Source: an uncultured Thermoguttaceae bacterium | GTDB taxonomy: Bacteria; Planctomycetota; Planctomycetia; Pirellulales; Thermoguttaceae | Direction: 5' to 3' | DNA length: 64,000 bases | NCBI GenBank assembly: GCA_937951625.1 | Contig: CALFBP010000018.1 | Location: 1 to 64,000 of the forward strand | In this document: one piece after another, positions 16,361 to 24,904 of the stretch | How the letters are laid out: every line of letters starts with the position of its first letter | How positions within the stretch are numbered: position 1 is the first letter of the stretch | Notes under the pieces: generated by a model | Database searches by the model: none | What the model was told of the DNA's origin: nothing | Seen by the model: the letters and a program-made list of their open reading frames with translations, nothing else | Position numbers and translations under genes: made by a program

Positions 16361-17404
16361 CTAACGCCTAGAATCGCCGCGACTGGCCAGTTGCAGCGCC
16401 CGGCTCAAAGCCGTTAGCAGAAATCGGTCTTCTGGATCGGCGGAACCTGGGACATGAACGTATTGGCCCGTGCGGATCAATAGGGGCAAGATGGGAACTG
16501 GCCGGGGTAAACGGTAAGACACCCAGTCCGCGGTACTCCGGCCTGGCAGATAGGGGTGCAATAACAGCGGACGTTGATTTTCACTCGTCGCGAGATATTT
16601 GCTCGCCAACTGCGCGAGACATTCCCGCTCGGCGCCTGTCGTGACGCCGTGGCCAATCAGCACAGCCCCCCTCGCCGGCTGGAGCGGCGGGCGCTGAAGA
16701 TACGCCGGAACCGTCAAGAGGATGCCGTCGCGTGGTCCCGGCATCGATCCTTCGGTCGGCCGCGTTTCGGCGCTGCCCGCCGGCTCATCCGCGACCACCA
16801 CAATCTGATCGCAACCGGCGAACCAATCCACGAGGAGCTGGCACGAATCGACGGCGGCACTGACTTCTGGCATGAGCGGCTGTTTGCGGCCCCGTTCCCA
16901 GCGATCCAAATAGCCCGAGTTCCAGCGAGGGTCACGTCGGATGTCCGCCTCGACCTCTAGCGGCTCCGCGGGCCGGTCCTTACACCGCATCGTTCCCCAG
17001 CATTGGCCCAGGTGGTTGTGCTCATGTTCCCAAACTTCGACGCCGACCTGGTCGAGCAGCGGAATCATCCAACCCATGCAATGGTCGCAATAATCCTCGT
17101 CGGCGTTGCAATCCTGGGCGATGAGAAAGCCCTTGCTTGGGCAACGGCGCATGTCCCAGCGGAGCACATTCCGCGCTTCGTCCAAGGTGAAGGTCCAATC
17201 ACAGGCCTCGTCCTGGCCGGTTTTCACCCATGTGTGATAAAGCCCCGCCAGGCCGGCCTTTCGCCCCGCATCAAGGTAATGTCGCTGACTTTCGCCGCCG
17301 ATGGCCTCGGCCCAGAGCCGGGCCACCGCCTCCTGTCCCCAGCGGCGACGAAAGAAATGGAACGTCCATTCGTACCAACCGCAAAAGTCGTGGCAGCCGA
17401 GCAT
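16361..17404 (-). CDS. Cys-rich protein related to its neighbour, with extra C-terminal domain (347 aa)
   Basis: ATG at 17404, no clear ribosome-binding site, 53 bases after the upstream paralogue. The N-terminal ~150 residues follow the same plan as the 139-aa neighbour: aromatic 'FHFFRRRWGQEAVARLW', a strand block, 'RWDMRRCPSKGFL', 'DYCDHCMGW' and a final Cys in 'LGQCWGTM'. This CP...CxHC...C layout is reminiscent of the L-2-amino-thiazoline-4-carboxylic-acid-hydrolase-like family, but I cannot confirm it. Residues ~175-347 are an additional domain containing 'CDQIVVVADEPAG' and 'ILLTVPAYLQRP' that I do not recognise. It is the last gene of the aldolase operon. Confidence 0.7.
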   Translation of the reverse strand: MLGCHDFCGWYEWTFHFFRRRWGQEAVARLWAEAIGGESQRHYLDAGRKAGLAGLYHTWVKTGQDEACDWTFTLDEARNVLRWDMRRCPSKGFLIAQDCNADEDYCDHCMGWMIPLLDQVGVEVWEHEHNHLGQCWGTMRCKDRPAEPLEVEADIRRDPRWNSGYLDRWERGRKQPLMPEVSAAVDSCQLLVDWFAGCDQIVVVADEPAGSAETRPTEGSMPGPRDGILLTVPAYLQRPPLQPARGAVLIGHGVTTGAERECLAQLASKYLATSENQRPLLLHPYLPGRSTADWVSYRLPRPVPILPLLIRTGQYVHVPGSADPEDRFLLTALSRALQLASRGDSRR

Positions 17405-17457
17405 GGGAGGTTACAGGGTTTGGAAGACCAATGTCGAGGGGCCGTGGCCATGAACGG

Positions 17458-17877
17458 CTACTTTGTTTTCGGAACGAACCGCTGGCGGCACGCTCCCATG
17501 CCGCCGGCCCGCTGGAAATCCATGTGGGCCAATTCGGCCATGGCGCCACAGGTGTGGTCGCAGTGCTCGCAGAAATAGGGAACGATGTCCCGGCCGTGGT
17601 TTCGCAGGTGTCGGATCGCCGGACAAACGCGGACGATCAATTCCACCGCGTTTTCTTCGAAGATCACGTCGATCTCCGCCGCAGGCTCCAGGGCGAAATA
17701 GGCCCGCCAGTCCTCGGCGACGGCCTTCAACCCGCCCGATTTCCACGCCTCGATGCGGCCGCGATAGTACTCCGTAGCCAGCGACCGCCAGTATTCCACG
17801 AGGGCCGCTTTGCCGTAGCGGTCGTGCAGGTGCCGGAAGATGGCGTTGGCGGCGAAGTAGAAATCAGGCGCCGACAC
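17458..17877 (-). CDS. Cys-rich protein with CP...CEHC...C motif (139 aa)
   Basis: GTG start at 17877, overlapping the 3' end of the aldolase gene by 14 bases (GTGTCGGCGCCTGA), so translation is probably coupled. An N-terminal helical part (FRHLHDRYGKAALVEYWRSL) leads to a strand 'VELIVRVCPAIRHL', then 'PYFCEHCDHTCGAMAEL' and a last Cys in 'GMGACRQRF'. The cysteine pattern and the 'CPAI..L' phrase resemble the L-2-amino-thiazoline-4-carboxylic-acid-hydrolase-like family; that assignment is tentative. Cys and His spacing would suit metal binding or thiol chemistry. It is a clear divergent paralogue of the next gene. Confidence 0.75.
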   Translation of the reverse strand: MSAPDFYFAANAIFRHLHDRYGKAALVEYWRSLATEYYRGRIEAWKSGGLKAVAEDWRAYFALEPAAEIDVIFEENAVELIVRVCPAIRHLRNHGRDIVPYFCEHCDHTCGAMAELAHMDFQRAGGMGACRQRFVPKTK

Positions 17878-18661
17878 GCGCGTCTTGCTCCTTAAATGCT
17901 TGGGCGATGCGTCCGAAATACTCCGTCAAGGCGAGGACGTCGGCGCCCACGTTGATCATTTGGGCCCCGGCCGCTATCTTCCGCGGCATGCTCTCCATCG
18001 TGGCGACAGCGGCGGCGAACTTGCCGTGACGCCGCGCGGCCTCGATCACTTGCCGTTCGGCCTCAACTACCCGCGGATCGTCGAAACAGCCGATGCAGCC
18101 GATGGCGTGGCTGAAATCCCCGGGACCGAACAAAAGGATGTCGATTCCGGGGACTTTGGCGATTTCGTCCAACTCTGCCAGCGGTTCGGGGTCTTCGATC
18201 TGGACGATCACGAAGCGTTCCTCATTCGCCTGCCGCACGTACTCAGCGGCGGGGATAGTGCAGTAGGCGCCGTCGGCGTTGCCGCCATCCAATGGGCGGC
18301 GTCCGATGGGGTGAAACCGCGTTTGCCAGGCGATTTTTCGGGCGTCGTCGGCGCTCATCACGTGTGGGACCATGATTCCCGTCGCGTCCATCTCCAGCGG
18401 ATAGACCAGGTCGCTGTAGCTCCCGCGGGCCACCCGGACGACGGTATCCACGTCATGGACCTTGGCCGCCCTGATTTGATTTTCAATTTCCCGAAGGTCA
18501 TTGGGGATGTGCTCCAAATCGAGCCAGAGGCAATCCACGCCGCTGGCTGCCGCAATCTCGGCCACCCGCGGGTCTCCCAAGTTGAGCTTCACGCACCCAG
18601 CGATCTTACCCGCCCGCAACTTCTCCAGCACGCGACTGCGACGCATCCGCGCCATGTACAT
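17864..18661 (-). CDS. HpcH/HpaI-family aldolase (265 aa)
   Basis: Two in-frame starts are possible: ATG 18661 with AGGAG only 3 bases away, or ATG 18655 (MARMRR) with 9-base spacing, which I think more likely in practice. Family marks are 'VDCLWLDLEHIP' (metal/substrate region), 'GIMVPHVMSADDARK', 'HPIGRRPLDGGNADGAY', 'VIVQIEDPEPL' with the acidic metal ligand, and 'GPGDFSHAIG'. The family includes 2,4-dihydroxyhept-2-ene-1,7-dioate and 2-keto-3-deoxy-sugar-acid aldolases that form or cleave pyruvate-type aldols with a divalent metal. The substrate here is not known. It is the first gene of a three-gene minus-strand operon with the Cys-rich paralogues. Confidence 0.9.
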   Translation of the reverse strand: MYMARMRRSRVLEKLRAGKIAGCVKLNLGDPRVAEIAAASGVDCLWLDLEHIPNDLREIENQIRAAKVHDVDTVVRVARGSYSDLVYPLEMDATGIMVPHVMSADDARKIAWQTRFHPIGRRPLDGGNADGAYCTIPAAEYVRQANEERFVIVQIEDPEPLAELDEIAKVPGIDILLFGPGDFSHAIGCIGCFDDPRVVEAERQVIEAARRHGKFAAAVATMESMPRKIAAGAQMINVGADVLALTEYFGRIAQAFKEQDARVGA

Positions 18662-18912
18662 TTTCTCCTGAATCGAGGTAAGGCGTCCGGGCAGCCGATT
18701 GCCACCTCATGATGCCTTCGGCATAATGCGATGCTTGAGTTTCCTACGCTCCGCGAGCGAGAGCGACATGCAGCCATCGGAGACCGGTCGCGGTAGGCCG
18801 TGGCGTCGTGTTCGCACGGTTGGGTTCCTCAGGGCTGGTGTGCCTCGCCTTTGCGGAGAATCCCGAACAGCAAATAGACACCAAGCCCAGATTGATTGTC
18901 AAGGAGTATCCC

Positions 18913-19923
18913 GTGCGCCATCGCGTGCTGGTCATCGGCGTCGGATCCATCGGAGAACGTCATTTGCGGTGTTTTCAAGCGACAGGCCGGGCCGACATGG
19001 CTTTGGTCGAAATTCGGGAGCCTGTGCGTCGCGCGGTGGCCGAACGTTACGGCATCCAGCACGCCTTCGCCGATCTGGAATCCGCGCTGGCGGATCGTTT
19101 CGATGCCGCCGTGATCGCCACGCCAGCGCCGCTGCATGTGGCGATGGCGACCCGCTTCGTGGAGTCCGGTGTTCATGTCTTGATCGAGAAACCGTTGAGC
19201 GTCTGTCTGGACGGGATCGAGGCCCTTCGCGAAGCGGTGCAGCGCCGTGGCGTTATCGCCGCCGTAGCATATGTCTACCGTTGCAACCCCTTGTTGGTCG
19301 GCGTGCGCCAAGCGATCCTCGGCGGACGTATTGGACGACCGGTCGAACTCGTTGCGGTTGCTGGACAGCACTTTCCGTTCTATCGTCCCCAATACCGCGA
19401 AATCTACTATGCGGACCGCGCGACGGGCGGCGGGGCGATTCAGGACGCCCTTACCCACCTCGTCAACGCTGGCGAGTGGCTGGTCGGCAAGGTCGATTGC
19501 CTGGTGGCCGACGCAGCCCACCAAGTGCTCGACGGCGTGAACGTCGAGGACACGGTGCACCTCTTAGCTCGCCATGGCCAGGTGATGGCCTGCTACAGCT
19601 TGAATCAATACCAAGCCCCGAACGAGGTGACGATCACGGTCACGGGTACTTCGGGCACGGTTCGCTGCGAGCTTCACCAGCACCGCTGGCGCTGGATCCA
19701 GAAACCTGATGAACCATGGCACGACGAGTCGATTGCCCCGTTGGAACGCGACACGTTGTTCATCGCCCAAGCCCATGCCTTTCTCGACGCCGTAGAAGGT
19801 CGGGCAAGCGTGCCGTGTTCCTTAGAAGAAGGCATCCAGACGTTGAAAGTCAACCTCGCTGCGTTGGCGAGTGTGGAAAGCCGGTCCTGGAAGAAAATCG
19901 ACGACTTCTCCGTGATGGCGTAG
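18913..19923 (+). CDS. Gfo/Idh/MocA-family oxidoreductase (336 aa)
   Basis: I choose GTG 18913 because AAGGAG lies 7 bases upstream and the product then begins right at the Rossmann strand. Motifs: GVGSIGERH (residues 9-17), 'EKPLS' with the conserved Lys (92-96), 'AYVYRCNPL' and 'GGGAIQDALTHLVNAGEWL', which carries the His/Asp-type active-site region. It oxidises or epimerises a sugar or inositol-like substrate with NAD(P). It is divergent from the aldolase (250 bases between starts) and upstream of the class-III aminotransferase, so these genes may serve one sugar or amino-sugar route. That link is inference from position. Confidence 0.88.
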   Translation: MRHRVLVIGVGSIGERHLRCFQATGRADMALVEIREPVRRAVAERYGIQHAFADLESALADRFDAAVIATPAPLHVAMATRFVESGVHVLIEKPLSVCLDGIEALREAVQRRGVIAAVAYVYRCNPLLVGVRQAILGGRIGRPVELVAVAGQHFPFYRPQYREIYYADRATGGGAIQDALTHLVNAGEWLVGKVDCLVADAAHQVLDGVNVEDTVHLLARHGQVMACYSLNQYQAPNEVTITVTGTSGTVRCELHQHRWRWIQKPDEPWHDESIAPLERDTLFIAQAHAFLDAVEGRASVPCSLEEGIQTLKVNLAALASVESRSWKKIDDFSVMA

Positions 19924-20127
19924 TTCCGAGGCCTGGAAACCTACCCCACACTTTTTCCCAGCGGCTTTTTGATTCATGTTGGCCTTTGGAAGCTGTAACG
20001 GAGTCGGGGGGCGTAGCGGTAGGACCCGAGGCGCGGCAGTAAGCAGCGTACTGGCGGTTGCGGACCGCGGACAGTTAGCTCAAAATGTCCGCAGAGCGCG
20101 CCTTTTGACGGATCACGCGGTTTTCTG

Positions 20128-21561
20128 ATGACGGGCAGGCCTCAGGTGAATTCTTCCGAATGCCGACTAGCCTCGCTCTTGGGTCGCAATGGTCGCGAGA
20201 TCATGACCGCCGTCGAGGCAGCCCAGCGCTTTTTGCGGGAACGCGACGTGGGCGAACTTTTGGAGGCGGTTGGGCAGCGCCTCTGTCAGATTCCCGCGGC
20301 CGCGCATCTGGACAAGCGTTTTTTCCAGGCGTCGTATGGGGGTGGCGTTGGCCAGACGCCCGATGATTTATTGACCGGTCGCGGCGTGTTCTACGTCAGC
20401 GAGCAAGGCAAGCTGTATTTGGACTGCACGGCCGGGCACTATCAGATGACGTGGGGATACAACCACCCGGACCTCAACGCGCTGGTCCAGCAGGCGATCG
20501 AAGCGGGCATCGTCTGGGACGATCACAGCAACATCCCCGGCGCCAGCGTCAAGCGTCTGGCCGAGCGCTTGGTGGCAGCGGCCAACGACGTGGAGTCCCC
20601 CAGTGAGGAGCTTCTGGACGACTCCAAGGCCCTGAATACGGTACTTTTGGGCATTTGCACGGGCTCGGTGGCGGTGAATGCGGCTTTGAAGCTCGCGTTG
20701 GCGCATCATGGGTCGGTGCGGCTGGATACGGAACCCGTGGTGATCGCATTGGCGGGGAACTACCACGGCACCGATTTTCTCGCCCAAAGGCTTCGCGGCA
20801 TGTGGCAAGAGTTATTCCAGAATCTCCAAGTGGTCGAGGTGGAGCCGAACGATCTTACGGGGCTGCGCAAGGCGTTCGCGTTGCACCGCGGTCGGGTGGC
20901 CGCGATGTTCTGTGAGCTGGTCTTAATGAATCGCGAAGCGATTCTGTTGGACGAGGACTTCGTGGGCGAGGCCCGCACCCGCTGCGACGAGGCCGACGCC
21001 TGCCTGGTCATTGACGAGATCCAAAGCGGGTTTTGGTATCCGCAGTTTTTTCTCTACCACCAATACGGGATCATGCCCGACATTCTCGTCATTGGCAAAG
21101 GCATGACGGCGGGTTTGCATCCGCTGTCGGCCGTGGTCTATCGCCGTCAATATGACCGCTTGGCGCAATACGACGTGATCAGCACCAACGGCAATGCCCC
21201 ATTGGCGGCGGTCGCTGGCCTGGGGTGCATGGACCTCATCGAGCGAGAAACCACACACGTCGCGGCATTGAATCGCCATTTTTTCGACCGACTTCAGGAA
21301 CTGCCTCAGGCTTGGCCCTCGCGGGTCGCGGCGATCCACGGACACGGACTCTTGGCCGGGGTGAAGTTCCACCGAGTGGAAGACGCGTTGGAGGCCCATC
21401 GCCGCCTGCTGCACCGCGGACTTTGGACGAGGGTCCACGCTTATCACGAAGGCCATAGCACGATCCTTACCAAACTGGCCTTGGCGGCCGATCATCGGGT
21501 GGCCGATTTCGTCGTCGACGCCTTTCACCAGGTCCTTCGGGAGATGGACGCCGGCAATTGA
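20128..21561 (+). CDS. Class-III pyridoxal-phosphate aminotransferase (477 aa)
   Basis: ATG at 20128 or, 25 codons later, 20203; neither has a strong ribosome-binding site, and 20203 fits the family length better. PLP motifs are clear: 'CTGSVAVNAALKLA' (phosphate-binding, ~178-191), 'VIDEIQSGFW' (Asp296) and the Schiff-base Lys324 in 'VIGKGMTAGLHPLSAV'. Late elements 'STNGNAPLAAVAGL' and 'HGLLAGVKF' complete the fold. Class III covers omega-amino-acid, glutamate-semialdehyde and sugar-linked aminotransferases; the substrate is not predictable. 'CTAGHYQMTWGYNHPDL' in the N-terminal part is the usual substrate-site loop. Confidence 0.9.
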   Translation: MTGRPQVNSSECRLASLLGRNGREIMTAVEAAQRFLRERDVGELLEAVGQRLCQIPAAAHLDKRFFQASYGGGVGQTPDDLLTGRGVFYVSEQGKLYLDCTAGHYQMTWGYNHPDLNALVQQAIEAGIVWDDHSNIPGASVKRLAERLVAAANDVESPSEELLDDSKALNTVLLGICTGSVAVNAALKLALAHHGSVRLDTEPVVIALAGNYHGTDFLAQRLRGMWQELFQNLQVVEVEPNDLTGLRKAFALHRGRVAAMFCELVLMNREAILLDEDFVGEARTRCDEADACLVIDEIQSGFWYPQFFLYHQYGIMPDILVIGKGMTAGLHPLSAVVYRRQYDRLAQYDVISTNGNAPLAAVAGLGCMDLIERETTHVAALNRHFFDRLQELPQAWPSRVAAIHGHGLLAGVKFHRVEDALEAHRRLLHRGLWTRVHAYHEGHSTILTKLALAADHRVADFVVDAFHQVLREMDAGN

Positions 21562-21648
21562 ACCCCGAAGAGGCAGCTTGGCGCAGACGTGATTGGTCTT
21601 GAGTCCCTTCGCACGGTTTTCTCACGTTCTTCGGACTTAGGTTCTTCG

Positions 21649-21661
21649 CCTAATAATTAGG
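21649..21661. repeat. Perfect 13-bp palindrome CCTAATAATTAGG
   Basis: Odd-centred perfect palindrome, 37 bases upstream of the extended -10 box of the M16 gene, a suitable place for an operator. Confidence 0.35.
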
Positions 21662-21697
21662 TCGCGGCACTCAGTGGGTTTTCCGCACGCGGGCAAC

Positions 21698-21706
21698 TGC
21701 TATAAT
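21698..21706 (+). promoter_or_regulatory. Extended -10 promoter of the M16 peptidase gene
   Basis: TGC-TATAAT: perfect -10 (21701-21706) with the TGN extension. The -35 region is weak (TTTTCC near 21679). A start near 21713 leaves a 46-base leader. Confidence 0.55.
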
Positions 21707-21758
21707 GCGCCGCGTGTGGTGCGCCACAGGTTGCTGCAACACAATCGAGGAAAGCGAA

Positions 21759-24602
21759 ATGAGCGTGATGATGGCGTTGGCTTGGGCGACGGCGATGGCG
21801 GGTATTGGGCAAGTGGAAGGGGCGGAAGCCCAGGGGGCAGGACGCGTGCCGCGACTCGCCTTCCAAAAGTATGAGCTTCCCAATGGTTTGGACGTGATCC
21901 TCCATGAGGACCATTCCACGCCGATCGTCACGGTGAATCTTTGGTACCACGTGGGCTCGAAGGACGAGCGGCCAGGTCGGACCGGCTTCGCCCACCTCTT
22001 CGAGCACATGATGTTCCAAGGCTCGCAACATTACGACAAGGACTACTTCGGCCCGCTGCAAAAGGCCGGGGCGAAGCTCAACGGCTCGACCAATCCCGAC
22101 CGCACAAACTACTGGCAGACCGTGCCTTCGAACTTTCTCGAACTGGCTTTGTGGATGGAGTCCGACCGGATGGGCTTCCTTTTGCCGGCGATGACCCAGG
22201 AGAAGCTCGATAATCAGCGCGACGTGGTCAAGAACGAACGGCGGCAGAGCTACGAGAACCGCCCCTACGGTTTGGCTTACGAGGTGATTCTGGCGGCCAT
22301 GTTTCCGCCAGAGCACCCCTATAGTTGGCCCACGATCGGCTCGATGGCCGACATATCCGCCGCCTCGCGCGAAGACGTGGCCGATTTCTTCCGCCGCTAC
22401 TATCACCCGGCCAATGCCAGCTTATGCATTGCTGGGGATTTTGATCCACAGGAAGCCAAACGCCTGGTGGAGAAGTATTTCGGGCCGATTCCCGCCGGCC
22501 CGCCCGTGGAGAAGATGAAATCCGCGGCCGTGGCTCTGAAGGAAACAGTTCGGGTGAAGATGACCGATCGGGTGGGGTTGTCGCGGCTCTACTTGAACTG
22601 GCCTTCCGTGCCGATTTTCGCCCCGGACGACGCGGAGCTTGACGTGCTGGCGGACGTGCTGGCGGGCGGGAAGACCTCGCGGCTGTATCGGGCTTTGGTG
22701 CGCGAGAAGCAAATCGCCCAAGACGTGCAGGCCTCGCAGAACTCGGGCGAGATCGCGGGCAGCGTAAGCATCATTGCCACGGCGCGGCCGGGCCACAGCT
22801 TGCAGGAATTGGAAACGGCCATTTTCGCCGAGATCGAGCGGTTGCAGTCCGAACCGCCCTCGGCCCAAGAGGTCGCCCGCGCCGTGGCCCATTTCGAGTC
22901 CCAAACGATTCGTGCCTTGGAATCTGTCAGCGATTTTGGCGGCCGGGCAGATCGGCTCAACATGTACAATGTGTACACCGGCGATCCCGGCTTCCTGGAA
23001 AAAGACTTTGCCCGATACCTGAAGGTCCAGCCCGCCGACGTGCAGCGCGTGGCGAAAAAATATCTCGGCGGCCATAAGGTCGTTCTGGAGGTGACACCCG
23101 GCAAGGAAACCACCATCACCCCCGATCCCCGCGTGGCGGCGGAACAGGTCCGCAACACCCTGGCCAAGACGCATTCCTTGCCGAATCTCCCCGAGCCGCC
23201 GGCGATCGCCGTGGACGAGGATCGGCAGCGTCTTCCGGGTCCGGGCCCCACGCCAAGATTCCAGTTGCCGCCCATCCATCGGCGTCAGCTTTCCAACGGG
23301 ATGCAGGTGCTGGTGGTCGAGAACCACGAGCTGCCCAGCGTGTCGATCCACGCGGTGTTCCCGGCGGGCCGCTTTAGCGATCCACCGGACAAAATCGGCC
23401 TGATGAATCTGCTTGCCGCGGTATGGGACGAGGGCACCCAGAAGCGGACCGCGGACGAGATCGCCGAGGCGCTAGCAGACGTCGGGGCAAGCCTGCACGT
23501 ATCGGCCGATTGGGACGCTACGGCCGCCCGATTGTTCACCCTCAAGCACGCCTTGGAAAAATCCTTGGACGTGTTCGCCGACGTGCTTCAGAATCCCTCC
23601 TTTCCCACCGAGGAGTTGGAACGCGAACGCAACATTGCTTTGGGCCGGCTGGACCAGGTTCGCAACGAGCCGATGGCCCTGGCGAGCATGGCCGTAGCCG
23701 CGACGCTCTATGGTCTCGATCACCCTTACGGAAAACCGCAGTTCGGCACGGCGAAATCGCTCCGAGCGGTCACGCGCGAGGATCTTGTGGCGTTTCATCG
23801 CGACCGCATCCGCCCCGATCAAGGCACGCTGATCGCCGTGGGCGACGTATCGCCGGACGAGATCGCCGCGGCCTTGGAAAACGCCATCGGCGGGTGGAAG
23901 GCCCCCGGCAAGCCGAGCAACCCAACGTTTCCCGCGTTGCCGCCGAAGCAGCCGTCGCGGATCATCTTGGTGGACAAACCCGGGGCGGCCCAGTCGGTGA
24001 TTGCCGTCAGTCTCCTCGGCGCTGAGCGCAATTCCCCGGATTATTTCCCCTTGGTCATGATGAACAGCATATTCGGCGGACAATTTTCCAGCCGCCTGAA
24101 TATGAACCTTCGCGAGGACAAGGGGTACACGTATGGGGCGCGTACCTTGTTCGATTGGCGCGTCCACCAACCTGGGCCTTTCGTGGCCATGGCCGCGGTG
24201 CAAACGGCCGTAACCGCTCCTGCTTTGGTCGAATTTCTCAAGGAGTTCGACGGAATGGTCGGTGGCCGACCAGTGGACAAGGATGAGTTGGAGTTCAACA
24301 AAAATTTCTTAACGCGGGGCTTTCCGGCCCAGTTCGAAACCCCGGGCAACGTGGCCTCGCAACTTGAGACTTTGGTCCAGTTTCGACTTCCCGACGATTA
24401 CTTCAACACGCTCGTGCCGAACATCTTGGCCGTCACTGAGGCCGACGTGCTCCGCGTGGCCCAAAAGTATTTGGACACAAAGCACTTATCGGCCATCGTG
24501 GTGGGCGATCGTGCAGGGATCGAATCCAGCCTGCGGGAACTGCCCATTGGTAAAAACCTCACGGTGGTCCACTTCGACGATGATTTTCGTCTGGTGCCCT
24601 GA
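21759..24602 (+). CDS. M16-family zinc metallopeptidase, two-lobe form (947 aa)
   Basis: ATG 21759 follows CGAGGAAAG. The first ~25 residues are a signal peptide (MMALAWATAMAGIGQ). The first lobe has the inverted zinc motif HLFEH (His79, Glu82, His83) with the distal ligand Glu160 in 'KNERRQSYENRP'. The second lobe (~from 520, 'LSNGMQVLVVENHELPSVS') has 'LMNLLAAVWDEG' where HxxEH would be, so it is the inactive half, as expected for pitrilysin-like proteins that act as two-lobe clamshells. The signal peptide places it in the periplasm. It probably degrades peptides. Length is normal for the two-lobe form. Confidence 0.92.
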   Translation: MSVMMALAWATAMAGIGQVEGAEAQGAGRVPRLAFQKYELPNGLDVILHEDHSTPIVTVNLWYHVGSKDERPGRTGFAHLFEHMMFQGSQHYDKDYFGPLQKAGAKLNGSTNPDRTNYWQTVPSNFLELALWMESDRMGFLLPAMTQEKLDNQRDVVKNERRQSYENRPYGLAYEVILAAMFPPEHPYSWPTIGSMADISAASREDVADFFRRYYHPANASLCIAGDFDPQEAKRLVEKYFGPIPAGPPVEKMKSAAVALKETVRVKMTDRVGLSRLYLNWPSVPIFAPDDAELDVLADVLAGGKTSRLYRALVREKQIAQDVQASQNSGEIAGSVSIIATARPGHSLQELETAIFAEIERLQSEPPSAQEVARAVAHFESQTIRALESVSDFGGRADRLNMYNVYTGDPGFLEKDFARYLKVQPADVQRVAKKYLGGHKVVLEVTPGKETTITPDPRVAAEQVRNTLAKTHSLPNLPEPPAIAVDEDRQRLPGPGPTPRFQLPPIHRRQLSNGMQVLVVENHELPSVSIHAVFPAGRFSDPPDKIGLMNLLAAVWDEGTQKRTADEIAEALADVGASLHVSADWDATAARLFTLKHALEKSLDVFADVLQNPSFPTEELERERNIALGRLDQVRNEPMALASMAVAATLYGLDHPYGKPQFGTAKSLRAVTREDLVAFHRDRIRPDQGTLIAVGDVSPDEIAAALENAIGGWKAPGKPSNPTFPALPPKQPSRIILVDKPGAAQSVIAVSLLGAERNSPDYFPLVMMNSIFGGQFSSRLNMNLREDKGYTYGARTLFDWRVHQPGPFVAMAAVQTAVTAPALVEFLKEFDGMVGGRPVDKDELEFNKNFLTRGFPAQFETPGNVASQLETLVQFRLPDDYFNTLVPNILAVTEADVLRVAQKYLDTKHLSAIVVGDRAGIESSLRELPIGKNLTVVHFDDDFRLVP

Positions 24603-24904
24603 AGCTTGCTCGGCATCGTCCCTACAGGAAAAGGCGACCTCAGCAGCCCAGGGGGGATGACATGCCCTTTCCGTCGAGCCGCGGAGACCTTTATCCCCGG
24701 CATGGGGCGAAAATCGAACACCGTCCGAAACGCGATTGCGTGCGTTCTGTAGGAAAACAGCTCTAAGGCGGCGACAGCGCCGCCATGCCATCAGCATCCC
24801 AATTACGCCAATTGGGTGGTTGCCTTGCGGCGATGGCCTCCGAACACTTTCTTGCGCGGAAACTACGCAAGAAACTGGCCCGAGGCGGCGTTGGGAACTG
24901 AACG
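24603..24904. other. Intergenic region before the vWA gene
   Basis: 302 bases without a gene. A short GGCGGC/GCCGCC inverted repeat near 24770-24783 has no T-tract. Nothing else is recognised. Confidence 0.35.

Noticed and set aside
24770-24783. GGCGGC/GCCGCC hairpin after the M16 gene as a terminator
   Set aside because: Only 6 bp and no T-tract.
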